A DNA stretch of 64,000 nucleotides from Clostridia bacterium. GTDB taxonomy: Bacteria > Bacillota > Clostridia > Christensenellales > Christensenellaceae. The translations under genes were made by a program, and so were the position numbers. This document shows, in pieces, positions 54,784 to 63,097 of this stretch; the first letter of the stretch is position 1; every line of letters starts with the position of its first letter. The stretch covers positions 22,059 to 86,058 of the forward strand of contig JAFRTU010000016.1 of the NCBI GenBank assembly GCA_017439085.1. The letters are read 5' to 3'. The notes below the pieces were generated by a model that was not told the DNA's origin, made no database searches, and worked only from the letters and a program-made list of their open reading frames with translations.

Positions 54784-55479
54784 TCAAATATCTATGTCTC
54801 CGAGGGAATCCGGATCGAGAATTCTGATCTTTCTTCCTTCCCTTGACATTATCTTTCTGTTCTCCAGATCCTCCAAAGCCCTGTAAAGGGATGATCTGCT
54901 GATATTGAGGGCCCTTGCAAGTTCAGAGCATGAAGTCGGAAGGGTGAATTCCATCCCATGTGCCGTATAGGATGAGAGAAGGAAACCTGCAAGGGACTTC
55001 TCACTGTTTCCCTTCGCCAATATCTCTATCTTCCTGTTCAGGAACCTTATCCTGTTCCCCATAAAGCGAATGTAATTCATGGCGAATCCCGGGACCTTCT
55101 CGATGCATTCCATTACCAGCTGCTGGTCCATGAAGAGTATAGACGTAGACTTTACCGCTTCCACTGAAGTAACGTATCTCACGTCTTCATTGAACAGGGC
55201 TGCCACTCCGAAGAAATCGCCCCTGGAAAGGACGTTCATAGGAAGCTTTCTCGAACCCTTCTGATCCATGGTGACCTTACAGGATCCGGAGATAATGTAT
55301 GCCAGGCTCCTGGAATACTCATCAGGTCTGAAAACGATCTCTCCCCTTTCGTACCTTTTTACGGTACATCCGGGATCCATGAGGATCTTTTCCACGGTTT
55401 CTTCATTTAGTCCGAGAAAAAGAAAGGTCTCTCTCAGTTCTTTTTTCTGTCTTGATGTCATATCTTCTGTATTCATCAT
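54784..55479 (-). CDS. Crp/Fnr family transcriptional regulator
   Basis: A 231-residue regulator with a cyclic-nucleotide-type beta-roll (residues 35-125, with VLSRGDFFGVAALFNEDVRY) and a C-terminal winged helix (CSELARALNISRSSLYRALE). The Fnr cysteine cluster is absent. It is the first gene of the ABC transporter operon, 17 bp before the binding protein, and an exact inverted repeat follows its own promoter, so it probably regulates itself and the transporter. The ligand is unknown. The start is either of two adjacent ATG codons. Confidence 0.88.
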   Translation of the reverse strand: MMNTEDMTSRQKKELRETFLFLGLNEETVEKILMDPGCTVKRYERGEIVFRPDEYSRSLAYIISGSCKVTMDQKGSRKLPMNVLSRGDFFGVAALFNEDVRYVTSVEAVKSTSILFMDQQLVMECIEKVPGFAMNYIRFMGNRIRFLNRKIEILAKGNSEKSLAGFLLSSYTAHGMEFTLPTSCSELARALNISRSSLYRALEDLENRKIMSREGRKIRILDPDSLGDIDI

Positions 55480-55490
55480 TAAATACCATC

Positions 55491-55514
55491 AAATTGTATC
55501 ATTTGGTACAATTT
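55491..55514. promoter_or_regulatory. Perfect inverted repeat, probable Crp-family operator
   Basis: AAATTGTA-N8-TACAATTT, 8 bp perfect arms, lies between the -10 and the start codon of the Crp-type gene. Its place downstream of the -10 suggests repression. Confidence 0.75.
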
Positions 55515-55521
55515 CATTACT

Positions 55522-55549
55522 ATTATACCCTTATGATCCATTATGTCAA
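55522..55549 (-). promoter_or_regulatory. Sigma-A promoter of the Crp-ABC operon
   Basis: Minus strand perfect TTGACA (-35, 55544-55549) and perfect TATAAT (-10, 55522-55527) with a 16-bp spacer. Confidence 0.85.
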
Positions 55550-55596
55550 CAGGAAGATAATGAACACCGTTCATTGTGTGGAGACAGTTTTTCCAG

Positions 55597-55634
55597 ATAA
55601 AAAGAGGACAGCAAGATCACTGTCTGCCGTCCCC
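55597..55634 (-). terminator. Intrinsic terminator after the amidohydrolase
   Basis: Minus-strand GGACGGCA/TGCTGTCC stem (8 bp, one G-U) with an eleven-base loop and TCTTTTTATC. Confidence 0.8.
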
Positions 55635-55668
55635 TTATACATATCTTCCTATCATCATATTGAAGAGA

Positions 55669-57069
55669 TCAGATGACGTGCGGCTTTACTCCGTGAGGAA
55701 TGAGGCACTCGTACTTCTCCCCTTCCAGCCTGCCATTGAACTCGGCCTTTGCTTTCTCTATCAGATCCTGATCTTCATAGAGCTTGAAAGCCGCTCTTGC
55801 TAGCACCTCCGCAGCCTTCATCATGCCCTTGGCCGCTATGGACGATTTGCCCTGTGCGACCCACTGCCAGGAATGTCCTTCTGCTCCAAGACTGTAGCAA
55901 GCCACGGATATGGTTGCGGTAGGCACCACCCAGCTCACATCTCCGACATCGGTACTGCCCATCCTGCAGACTTCAGAATGCTCATTCTCTCCTATGAAGG
56001 TACAGATAGGATGACTGTTCATTGCCTCCAGTATCTCCTTTTTGTCTTTCATGGTTGAGGGAATGTCATCTATCGTGAAATCGCTCTTCCAGGTTTTCCT
56101 GAATGCTCTGGCATATTCATACTCATCTTCGGTATACTCCGGTACCCCCGATTCCCTGAAGGCATCCTTCAGCACATCTTCCAGAGCGAAATTAGGGAGT
56201 GTGTTGGAAAGTCCCTCGTCAAAAATGATCTCAAGTTCCGTCTCCGTCATGAGCGCTGCTCCTCTGGCTATGTTCAGCACTCTCTCATAGAGTTTTTTGC
56301 ACTTTCTGTTGTTCGTAGACCTGACTAGGTACTTTACCTCAGCCTCAGCCTGAACAACATTGGGCGAGAGTCCCCCGCTGTTAGTTATGGCATAATGCAC
56401 TCTGTCGGAGGATTCCATGTGTTCTCTCAGATAGTTGACTCCTATGTCTGTGAGCTCCACCGCGTCAAGAGCGCTCCTCCCCTGCTCCGGTGCTCCGGCA
56501 GCATGACTTGCCACTCCCTGGAATCTTAAATAGAACTGTATGCAGCTCTGCGAGCTTCCGGTCCTTACCATGTTGATGGTGGCGGGATGCCATGCAAGAG
56601 CGATGTCGACGTTATCGAATACGTGATCCCTTGCCATATATGCCTTGCCTGAACCGCTCTCCTCTGCCGGGCAGCCCATCACAAGGACGGTTCCTTCTGT
56701 TCCCGTCTCTTCAAGATAGTCCTTTATAATCAGTCCTGCTCCGATGTTCCCGACTCCAAGAAGATGATGACCGCAGCCGTGTCCCATCTCTTTCCCGTCC
56801 GGAGCATATTCTGCCACATCCGCTTTCTGGCCAAGTCCGTACAGTGCGTCAAATTCACCAAGTAGAGCTATTACCGGGTGACCGTGCCCGTATGAAGCGA
56901 TATAGCCGGTCCCCGTATCTGCGAGGTCATCTACGACACTGAAGCCGTGTTCCTTTAAAAAGTCCTGATGCAGCCTGCTGGAAACGAACTCCCTGAATCC
57001 GGGCTCCGGATTCTCCCACACCTTGTCTGCCAGCTGCTTAAGTTCATCATAATATCTGTTAATATCCAT
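55669..57069 (-). CDS. M20D amidohydrolase, AbgB-like
   Basis: A 466-residue metallopeptidase of the aminobenzoyl-glutamate hydrolase B group. Metal and catalytic segments: EFDALYGLGQ near 71-80, MGHGCGHHLLGVGNIGA near 94-110, CPAEESGSGKAYM (catalytic Glu) near 132-144, the HPA motif in ALAWHPATINMV, and the late GSTDVGDVSWVVPT. The dimer insert has VASHAAGAPEQGRSALDAVE. AbgB cleaves p-aminobenzoyl-glutamate, but related proteins take other N-acyl amino acids. Own terminator; upstream is a small membrane protein gene. Confidence 0.85.
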   Translation of the reverse strand: MDINRYYDELKQLADKVWENPEPGFREFVSSRLHQDFLKEHGFSVVDDLADTGTGYIASYGHGHPVIALLGEFDALYGLGQKADVAEYAPDGKEMGHGCGHHLLGVGNIGAGLIIKDYLEETGTEGTVLVMGCPAEESGSGKAYMARDHVFDNVDIALAWHPATINMVRTGSSQSCIQFYLRFQGVASHAAGAPEQGRSALDAVELTDIGVNYLREHMESSDRVHYAITNSGGLSPNVVQAEAEVKYLVRSTNNRKCKKLYERVLNIARGAALMTETELEIIFDEGLSNTLPNFALEDVLKDAFRESGVPEYTEDEYEYARAFRKTWKSDFTIDDIPSTMKDKKEILEAMNSHPICTFIGENEHSEVCRMGSTDVGDVSWVVPTATISVACYSLGAEGHSWQWVAQGKSSIAAKGMMKAAEVLARAAFKLYEDQDLIEKAKAEFNGRLEGEKYECLIPHGVKPHVI

Positions 57070-57089
57070 GTACTCTCCCTCTTATGCGG

Positions 57090-57115
57090 AAAAGCCGGGA
57101 AAAAGTCCCGGCTTA
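57090..57115 (-). terminator. Hairpin between the small membrane protein and the amidohydrolase
   Basis: Minus-strand AGCCGGGA/TCCCGGCT stem (8 bp, loop of about five) followed by TTTCC; a short T run, so possibly a partial terminator. Confidence 0.65.
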
Positions 57116-57121
57116 TGTCTT

Positions 57122-57436
57122 TTACTCTTCTGTTTGTTCAAAGAAGCTGTCGTCCTTATCGGAATTGCCTCTTTGTTTTTCCTCGAAAGCTTCCTTAAGC
57201 ATTCTCCTCTTAAGCACTTTCTTCTGTATGAGATGACATATGACTCCGGCAAATACCCCGACTGTAAGTGCAATGGCCGTCTTGAATATATAGAAATGCT
57301 TGAGATTGTTCTTGAAGTAATCCGCATCCCCGGGAGTCTCTCTAAGCTTGAAAGCCGGCAGATTGCTCAGTACCAGATATGCGATCACAAATGCAACGAC
57401 GGTGGCGATTATCACTCGTAAAGCTCTTCTTAACAT
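57122..57436 (-). CDS. Small two-helix membrane protein, unknown
   Basis: A 104-residue protein not recognised as a known family. Two hydrophobic helices (residues 7-27 and 51-71) flank a polar loop with FKLRETPGDADYFKNNLKH; the tail is highly charged (KKVLKRRMLKEAFEEKQRGN and acidic end). Start ATG preceded by AGAGGGA. It lies upstream of the amidohydrolase with a hairpin between them, so a link is uncertain. Confidence 0.6.
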   Translation of the reverse strand: MLRRALRVIIATVVAFVIAYLVLSNLPAFKLRETPGDADYFKNNLKHFYIFKTAIALTVGVFAGVICHLIQKKVLKRRMLKEAFEEKQRGNSDKDDSFFEQTEE

Positions 57437-57575
57437 CTCTAGTCCCTCTCTGCATATTTATATTCAATATGATACTTTATCGATGGTTGTTCTACAATGA
57501 GTGCAATATGGAATTATATAAGAAAATGCTGTATATTTCGGACTTTTTATACTTATAAAAGTTAAACTGTACAAA

Positions 57576-57611
57576 AAGAAAAAGTGCCTTCGTGAACCAT
57601 GAAGGCACTTT
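57576..57611 (-). terminator. Terminator after esterase copy 3
   Basis: Minus-strand AAAGTGCCTTC/GAAGGCACTTT stem (11 bp) with a nine-base loop, followed by TTCTTTTT. Confidence 0.92.
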
Positions 57612-57633
57612 GATCATCTGCTGTTTTCATGAA

Positions 57634-58440
57634 TCACAATCCAAAATAATCGAGAGCTTTTTCTATTGCAAGATCCCAGAATCTCCACTCATGTGCAAGA
57701 CCCGGACATGTAAAGTACATGACGTTCTCAATACCGAGCTTCTCGATAAGTTCCTTCGTCTTCGGAAGATCCTTCATTATCATCTTATCCTCTTCACCTG
57801 CTCCTATGAAAAGCTTTGGAAGCTCGACACCGTTCTCGACCTTATCTATGAGTGCCTTTACGGTATTCTGATATGAATCGATGAACTCTTCTTCTCCCCC
57901 TTCAAAGTTGATAGCTGACTTCTTCATCCTCTGCCACATGGGAGTATTGGCCTCCTTCATGGCTCTGAAGTCGCTCGGATTTGCAGAAAGAATCGCTGCT
58001 CCGGCAAAAAGCTCCGGATGATTGAAGGCATATACGCATGTTCCTCTTCCTCCCATGGAAAGACCGGCAATATAGTTGTCCTCCCTCTTGTCTGATGCGG
58101 GGAACCAGTTATATACGAGCGGCATGAGCTCTTCTGTAAGATAATCAAACATGTCGAATCCCGTTCCAAAAGCCGGCCAGTTGGCATAGTTTGAGTTAAG
58201 TGCCGACGGCATCACGACTATGAGATCCCGCTCAGAAGCAAAAAGCTCAACTCTTGATTTTCTAATCCAGTCGGAATAGTCTCCGTGTGTTCCGTGCAAC
58301 AGCCAGAGCACCTTATATTTCTTTCCGCTCTCATAGAATTCCTTTGCTGGCATATCACTCGGACGATCCGGCAGTATGATACCTACATTGTGATTGTTGC
58401 CAAGATACTGGCTCTCAAAATTGAATGTTACAAGTGACAT
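57634..58440 (-). CDS. Tributyrin-esterase-like alpha/beta hydrolase (copy 3)
   Basis: Third member of the family seen at 7429 and 8251, 268 residues and more diverged. VLWLLHGTHGDYSDWI near 44-59, nucleophile elbow GLSMGGRGTCVYAF (Ser128), GAGEEDKMI for the acid and LAHEWRFWD for the catalytic His. No signal peptide; cytosolic. Own terminator. Substrate unknown. Confidence 0.85.
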   Translation of the reverse strand: MSLVTFNFESQYLGNNHNVGIILPDRPSDMPAKEFYESGKKYKVLWLLHGTHGDYSDWIRKSRVELFASERDLIVVMPSALNSNYANWPAFGTGFDMFDYLTEELMPLVYNWFPASDKREDNYIAGLSMGGRGTCVYAFNHPELFAGAAILSANPSDFRAMKEANTPMWQRMKKSAINFEGGEEEFIDSYQNTVKALIDKVENGVELPKLFIGAGEEDKMIMKDLPKTKELIEKLGIENVMYFTCPGLAHEWRFWDLAIEKALDYFGL

Positions 58441-58551
58441 GTTTCTCCCTCCTTTGTTTCCACCTCAATGATATACCATTTTCATGCTGAGAAGAACGTC
58501 CGAAGATGAAGCTTACATGATTTTTCTGTTGCTCGTCTGAAAAAGATATTT

Positions 58552-58583
58552 AAGCCCTGTCAGATGGAATCCGTGCAGGGCTT
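58552..58583. other. Hairpin between tRNA-Leu and esterase copy 3
   Basis: AAGCCCTG pairs perfectly with CAGGGCTT (8 bp, 16-base loop). On the minus strand it is followed by AAATATCTTTTT, so it may be a second terminator behind the tRNA, or part of a small RNA. The rest of the 58441-58649 gap holds no gene I can see. Confidence 0.45.
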
Positions 58584-58609
58584 CATACATATATCCACAA
58601 TAAGAGGTG

Positions 58610-58640
58610 AAAAAAAAGATCCCAATCCTAACAGATCAGG
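58610..58640 (-). terminator. Probable terminator after tRNA-Leu
   Basis: Minus-strand GTCCT/AGGAT short stem followed, eight bases on, by a run of eight T. The stem is weak; the T run and position support termination. Confidence 0.5.
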
Positions 58641-58649
58641 ACCCTTTTA

Positions 58650-58731
58650 TGGTGCGGACGACAGGACTTGAACCTGCACGTGAAAACACTAGATCCTAAG
58701 TCTAGCGCGTCTGCCATTCCGCCACGTCCGC
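58650..58731 (-). tRNA. tRNA-Leu (anticodon UAG)
   Basis: Acceptor stem GCGGACG pairs with CGTCCGC, followed by A and an encoded CCA. The D arm has GGCGGAATGGCAGACGC, the anticodon stem CTAGA/TCTAG holds the loop CTTAGGA (anticodon TAG), a short variable arm follows, and the T arm contains GTTCAAGTC. The length of 82 nt with CCA fits a class II tRNA with a small variable arm. It starts 22 bp after the stop of the NUDIX gene, on the same strand. Confidence 0.95.
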
Positions 58732-58753
58732 ATATCGGAAATTATACAGAAAG

Positions 58754-59242
58754 TTATAGACTTTGAAAAGGGATATCCGTTATATCCTTTCCGTTGAGGA
58801 TCGCTTTTCTCAGATCATCTCCCTCATAAACGAGTTTGAGGGCAAAATAATCCCGAGTCTCATCCATAAGCTTCAGGAATATCTTATCCCCTTCCCAAAG
58901 TGGAATATCATACATTTCTTTCTTGTCTATCCATCTGAGCTCACCTTCATCGCAGTCGATGAGCTCGCCGGAAAAATCGGACGAAGTATAAAGGAACATC
59001 TGTTCAGTCTCATACCTGTCGGATACAAACGTGACAACGGATCTTAAAAGAAAGCTCTTCAGTGTCAGTCCGGTCTCTTCCCTGACCTCCCTGATGAGAC
59101 ACTCCTCCGGGCTCTCATCCTCCAGGAAATGTCCGCCGACTCCTATCCATTTTCCCTCATTGAGGTCATCCTTCTTCTTGTTTCTGAGGAGCATGAGATA
59201 GGAGCCGTCTTTTTCTATATAACAGAGAGTCGTATTCTTCAT
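58754..59242 (-). CDS. NUDIX hydrolase (MutT-like)
   Basis: A 162-residue NUDIX protein with a complete box: GHFLEDESPEECLIREVREE followed by TGL (residues 37-59). It resembles 8-oxo-dGTP diphosphatases (MutT/MTH1-like), starting MKNTTLCYIEKDGSYLMLL. It may clean oxidised nucleotides, though other nucleoside diphosphate substrates are possible. ATG 59242 follows the nicotinamidase-like stop by eight bases; no strong ribosome site is present, so translation may be coupled. The tRNA-Leu lies just downstream. Confidence 0.88.
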   Translation of the reverse strand: MKNTTLCYIEKDGSYLMLLRNKKKDDLNEGKWIGVGGHFLEDESPEECLIREVREETGLTLKSFLLRSVVTFVSDRYETEQMFLYTSSDFSGELIDCDEGELRWIDKKEMYDIPLWEGDKIFLKLMDETRDYFALKLVYEGDDLRKAILNGKDITDIPFQSL

Positions 59243-59250
59243 GGTGTGTC

Positions 59251-59760
59251 TCAGAAGACGTTTATCTGGCACATCTTCATTGTATCCAGCGCTTTCATGT
59301 GGGTATCCGGAGTGACTCCCGCACAGCATGAGCTGTCGACGAATATGGGTGTTTCGGGAATGCGTGCCTTTATCAGAAGAGCATTTGAAACGACGCATAT
59401 ATCCGTGCATAGACCTACGATCTCCACGGATTCAGGTTCCAGAGCTGCGACCTTTCCCGCAAGTTCATATGAACCGAAGGAAGGCTTGTCTATGATCTCA
59501 GATCCTTCCACCGTAAGCTTGTCTGAGAGCTCCCAGCCTTTTGTTCCCCTTATGCAGTGCCTGACGGGAAGCATCTTTCCTTCCTGTGTATCCAGATAGT
59601 TCTCCTCATGGGTATCACGGGTAAAGATCACCGTGTCACCGTTATCAAGATATTCCCTTATCTTGTTCTCCACGTTTCCGACTATGGCTTCGGCTTCTTT
59701 CGTACCGAGGCTCCCGTCGATGAAATCGTTCTGCATGTCTATAACGCAAAGTACCTTCAT
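59251..59760 (-). CDS. Isochorismatase-family hydrolase, nicotinamidase-like
   Basis: A 169-residue cysteine hydrolase. The triad is seen as Asp8 in VIDMQNDFIDG, Lys92 in IIDKPSFGSY and Cys122 in GLCTDICVVSNAL. The size and these segments suit nicotinamidase (nicotinamide to nicotinate, NAD salvage), but metal-ligand His residues of PncA are not all clear, so other amides are possible. It overlaps the glycosyltransferase gene by four bases. Confidence 0.82.
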   Translation of the reverse strand: MKVLCVIDMQNDFIDGSLGTKEAEAIVGNVENKIREYLDNGDTVIFTRDTHEENYLDTQEGKMLPVRHCIRGTKGWELSDKLTVEGSEIIDKPSFGSYELAGKVAALEPESVEIVGLCTDICVVSNALLIKARIPETPIFVDSSCCAGVTPDTHMKALDTMKMCQINVF

Positions 59761-60899
59761 ATCATTCCTCCCGTAAGTCTAATTTCATTAAGATCATTGA
59801 TAACAAAATCTGCTATCCTCTTTGCACTGTCGGGTATTATCTCCCTTTTCTGTGCATTTATCATTATATCCCTTCTCATTTCATCTTTGAGAAGAGAAAC
59901 TGCTATCCTTGCGGCATTTTCGGGATTGACAGGGATCGACAGCCCGTGGGTCTCGAAGAACCTTATGTTCTCCGTCTCATTTCCGGGTATAGGATCCGTG
60001 TGCAGGATCGGTATATTCTTGACACAGGCCTCAGTCGATGTCAGTCCTCCGGGTTTCGTGAAGAGCAGATCGGCCGCATCCATGTACAGCGGAACTTCCT
60101 TAGTAAAATCCAGTATTCGCACGTTCTCGTTCTCGCATAGTGCGATCCTGAGCTCCTGCTTCAGTCTCTCGTTGTTTCCGCCCATGATGATCTGCTTCAC
60201 TTCCGGAGCTGATTCTGCAATGTCTTCAACTATTGTCCTTATGTTTCCGAATCCCATGCTGCCGCCCATTATGAGCGCTATCCGTGCATCCTTTGGAAGC
60301 CCGAGTTTTTCCCTTGCCTCCGATTTGTCAAGATGTTCTGTAAACCGTCTCGATACCGGTATCCCTGTTACGGTGAGCTTGCTGCTCGGTATGCCCCTGT
60401 TCACGAAATTTGCAAAAAGATCCCTGTGCGGTATGAAATACCTGTCGACATCCAGTTCCTCAAACAGCGGAGCCGGAGCATAGTCCGTAGACAGCATGTA
60501 GAGTCTAGTTTTGAGTCCGTATTTCGACCTGATGTATGTAAGTGCTTCACCGGGATAGAGATGCGGCATAATGATCGCATCGAAATCCCCGCCCGTGATA
60601 TATTCGTAAAGCTTGTCGGCGTATAGCGTGTTGGCATAATATGCCGGAGATTTCAGCAGATTGGTTTTTGAATTGGATATGGTCTTTCCGGACTCATATA
60701 TCTTCCCCCACAGTTCCGGCCAATAGCTTATCATGCTCACATATATCTTGCTTATTGTATCCGATACGCTCTCGGACGCAAAGGAAAGAGTGTCCTCAAT
60801 GATACACTCCACGTTCCTGTCATCCAGTTCTTCCTTGATGGCTCTTGCAGCGGAATTATGCCCTTCCCCTGTATTGCATGAGAGAATGAGTATCCTCAT
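59757..60899 (-). CDS. MGDG synthase-like glycosyltransferase
   Basis: A 380-residue GT28-type glycosyltransferase similar to processive diacylglycerol glucosyltransferases (UgtP). The N-terminus MRILILSCNTGEGHNSAARA is the lipid-acceptor loop of the MGDG synthase group; MIMGGSMGFG-like LIMGGSMGFGNI and DLLFTKPGGLTSTEACVKNIP form the sugar-nucleotide site. It probably makes glycolipids or lipoteichoic acid anchors at the membrane. First gene of a three-gene operon; ATG with GGAGG. Confidence 0.88.
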   Translation of the reverse strand: MRILILSCNTGEGHNSAARAIKEELDDRNVECIIEDTLSFASESVSDTISKIYVSMISYWPELWGKIYESGKTISNSKTNLLKSPAYYANTLYADKLYEYITGGDFDAIIMPHLYPGEALTYIRSKYGLKTRLYMLSTDYAPAPLFEELDVDRYFIPHRDLFANFVNRGIPSSKLTVTGIPVSRRFTEHLDKSEAREKLGLPKDARIALIMGGSMGFGNIRTIVEDIAESAPEVKQIIMGGNNERLKQELRIALCENENVRILDFTKEVPLYMDAADLLFTKPGGLTSTEACVKNIPILHTDPIPGNETENIRFFETHGLSIPVNPENAARIAVSLLKDEMRRDIMINAQKREIIPDSAKRIADFVINDLNEIRLTGGMI

Positions 60900-61055
60900 C
60901 TTGCCTCCTGAATCATTCCTTCGAATCTATATTAATATACCAAATATGTCTTTTTTTTGAAATCCGATTATATGGAACTTTAATTCTTTTCACTGCATGC
61001 AATATGTTCTCTTTAAGTGCTATACTTATAAAAAAGGATATACGGGAGGTTCATT
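60900..61055. promoter_or_regulatory. Divergent intergenic region with two weak promoters
   Basis: Minus side: extended -10 TGGTATATT (-10 at 60934-60939) for the glycosyltransferase operon. Plus side: TATACT at 61022-61027 for the DUF308 gene, with a poor -35. A GGGAGG ribosome site precedes the plus gene. Confidence 0.4.
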
Positions 61056-61607
61056 ATGAAAGATTTCTTAAAAAGGACATTCAAGAGCATGTTCATAGTA
61101 GCCGTTCTGACCATAGTCCTTGGCCTGATACTGATCATCTGGCCGTCTTCAGCAGCACAGTTCCTGTCGAAAGTCCTGGGATGGATAATCCTGATAGCGG
61201 GCATCGTGTGGGTGGTACTGTATTTTACTTCCAGCTACTCCGGCACCAACACGACACTGTTCCTTGCTCTCATACTGACTGCATTCGGTTTCTGGTCCGT
61301 TATCAAACCGGGAGTGATGGCAGAGCTCATCTCCGTGCTTATGGGCATACTTCTCATAACCCACGGATTCCTGAACATACAGGACGCTCTGGAGCTCAAG
61401 CAGTCCTACTATGACAGATGGTGGATTTATCTTCTGTTCGGTGCACTAACGGTCATCCTCGGTTTCTTCGTGATATGGTCACCGATACAATCGCTGATAG
61501 CTATGACCATCATAACCGGTATAGCCCTCATATTTGACGGTGTCACGGATATCATATTCCTGATAAAGGCCGGAAAAGTGGTACGGAGCCTGGAACTTGA
61601 CAGATAA
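61056..61607 (+). CDS. DUF308/HdeD family membrane protein
   Basis: A 183-residue protein with six hydrophobic helices arranged as three repeated pairs (starting near 13, 40, 67, 87, 122 and 148). The repeated pattern LGLILIIWPSSAAQFLS / LGFFVIWSPIQSLIAMT is that of HdeD/DUF308 proteins. HdeD in enterobacteria is linked to acid resistance; the role here is unknown. Single-gene unit with a terminator. Confidence 0.85.
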   Translation: MKDFLKRTFKSMFIVAVLTIVLGLILIIWPSSAAQFLSKVLGWIILIAGIVWVVLYFTSSYSGTNTTLFLALILTAFGFWSVIKPGVMAELISVLMGILLITHGFLNIQDALELKQSYYDRWWIYLLFGALTVILGFFVIWSPIQSLIAMTIITGIALIFDGVTDIIFLIKAGKVVRSLELDR

Positions 61608-61624
61608 AATGTCTGAATATAAAT

Positions 61625-61652
61625 AGAGATGCCTTTAATAATAGGCATCTCT
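61625..61652. terminator. Bidirectional terminator between DUF308 and tcdA
   Basis: AGAGATGCCT pairs with AGGCATCTCT (10 bp, eight-base loop), followed by TTTTAT on the plus strand. Confidence 0.9.
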
Positions 61653-61666
61653 TTTATGTCAATTAG

Positions 61667-62359
61667 TTATAGTCCTATAAGTTCCTTTATTGCTTCTGAG
61701 GCCATTATCATGCCTGCCACCGGCGGAACGAAAGCAGTGCTCCCGGGAGCTCTTGAACCGTTATCTTCTATCACGTTTTTAAGCGGTTCTTCCCTTGAAT
61801 ATACAACTTTAAGGGAGTCAATGCCCCTCTTCTTCAGTTCCCTCCTCATTACCTTTGCGAGAGGGCATACCGAGGTGGAGTATATGTCAGCCACTTCGAA
61901 TCTCGAAGGATCCATTTTATTTCCCGTTCCCATAGAGCTTATGATGGGTGTTCCCGCCTCCTTGCACATGGATATCAGTAGCAGCTTGGCGGTTATGTTG
62001 TCTATGGCATCTATAACATAGTCATACTCTCTGAAATCAAACCCGTCTGCGGTATCCTGAAGGAAGAATACAGGTCTCTCTATGACGTTCACATCGGGAT
62101 TGATCCTCAGCATCCTCTCTTTCATCACCGATGTCTTGAGTTCCCCGACGTTGTCTGAGAAAGCTATCAGCTGGCGGTTCACGTTGCTCGAAGAGACCGT
62201 ATCCTTGTCCACGATCGTGATGGTCCCAACACCGGACCTTGTGACCGCTTCGCATGCATAGGAACCGACTCCTCCAAGGCCGAACACCGCTACATGGCTG
62301 TTCTTCAGTTTCTCTATATTCTCTTTTCCTATAACCATCTCAAGTCTCGAAAGATCCAT
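61667..62359 (-). CDS. tcdA: tRNA threonylcarbamoyladenosine dehydratase
   Basis: ThiF/E1-like enzyme that dehydrates t6A37 in tRNA to its cyclic form, using ATP. The 230 residues show the ATP loop GLGGVGSYACEAV (27-39), DKDTVSSSNVNRQL, the YVIDAIDNITAK segment and SVCPLAKVMRRELKKRG. ATG 62359 is chosen because GGAGG lies five bases upstream; it overlaps tatD by 20 bp. Final gene of a three-gene operon. Confidence 0.92.
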   Translation of the reverse strand: MDLSRLEMVIGKENIEKLKNSHVAVFGLGGVGSYACEAVTRSGVGTITIVDKDTVSSSNVNRQLIAFSDNVGELKTSVMKERMLRINPDVNVIERPVFFLQDTADGFDFREYDYVIDAIDNITAKLLLISMCKEAGTPIISSMGTGNKMDPSRFEVADIYSTSVCPLAKVMRRELKKRGIDSLKVVYSREEPLKNVIEDNGSRAPGSTAFVPPVAGMIMASEAIKELIGL

Positions 62360-63092
62360 TACTGCCTCCAAATCCAAAACAGGTAACAGAGTTCTTCCAG
62401 AGCATCTGTTCCATTTCTTCCTCACAGAGTCCTTCGGCCTCCGAAAGACTGCTTATTATCTCTCCGACCGAACAGCGGTAATCAGTGTTTCCGGATGACA
62501 CCTTCAGATACGGGGCATCCGTCTCAAGAAGGATCCTGTCAAGGGATATCATGGAAAGGGATCTTCTGAGTTTTCTTCTCTCAGCAAATGTAATGCTCCC
62601 TCCTATCCCGAAGAACACGTCCCTGTCCATAAGCTTTTTAATGACTTCCGGGCCTTCATAGAACCCGTGCCAGATGTATCTCACATGAGGATGTGTCTTT
62701 ATGATCCTCAGTATATCGCCCGATGCCCGAACACAGTGGAGTATCACCGGGAGTTTCATGCTCTCTGCCAAAGCTACCTGCTCCTCCAGGATACGAATCT
62801 GTAACGATCTTTCAGGACTGCCTTTCCTGTAATCGAGGCCTGCTTCTCCTATGGCTATGAAGCCTCCTTCAGAGACCAGTACGGCTATGCCTTCCGCATC
62901 GGTATCGTTCTTTATATACAGAGGATGGATCCCTGCAGCAGCATATATGCCCTCTGTCTTCCGGGCCATCTCAAGAGACCGTTCCGAATCCGTAAATGAT
63001 ACGGAACAGTTGAGATAACGGAATCCCTCCCCCGTTTTCGGAAGAAGGGATAGTTCCATGTCATTAAGATGAATATGGCTGTCAAATATCAT
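62340..63092 (-). CDS. TatD family hydrolase
   Basis: A 250-residue TIM-barrel metal hydrolase. It begins MIFDSHIHLNDMEL (metal HxH), then GIHPLYI, IAIGEAGLDYRKG, PVILHCVRASGD, IWHGFYEGP and LLETDAPYLK, all TatD signatures in the right order. Family members are deoxyribonucleases or D-aminoacyl-tRNA deacylases; the C-terminus is slightly unusual, rich in Gly/Ser. It follows the lipid kinase by five bases and overlaps tcdA. Confidence 0.92.
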   Translation of the reverse strand: MIFDSHIHLNDMELSLLPKTGEGFRYLNCSVSFTDSERSLEMARKTEGIYAAAGIHPLYIKNDTDAEGIAVLVSEGGFIAIGEAGLDYRKGSPERSLQIRILEEQVALAESMKLPVILHCVRASGDILRIIKTHPHVRYIWHGFYEGPEVIKKLMDRDVFFGIGGSITFAERRKLRRSLSMISLDRILLETDAPYLKVSSGNTDYRCSVGEIISSLSEAEGLCEEEMEQMLWKNSVTCFGFGGSNGSFET

Positions 63093-63097
63093 CTGTC

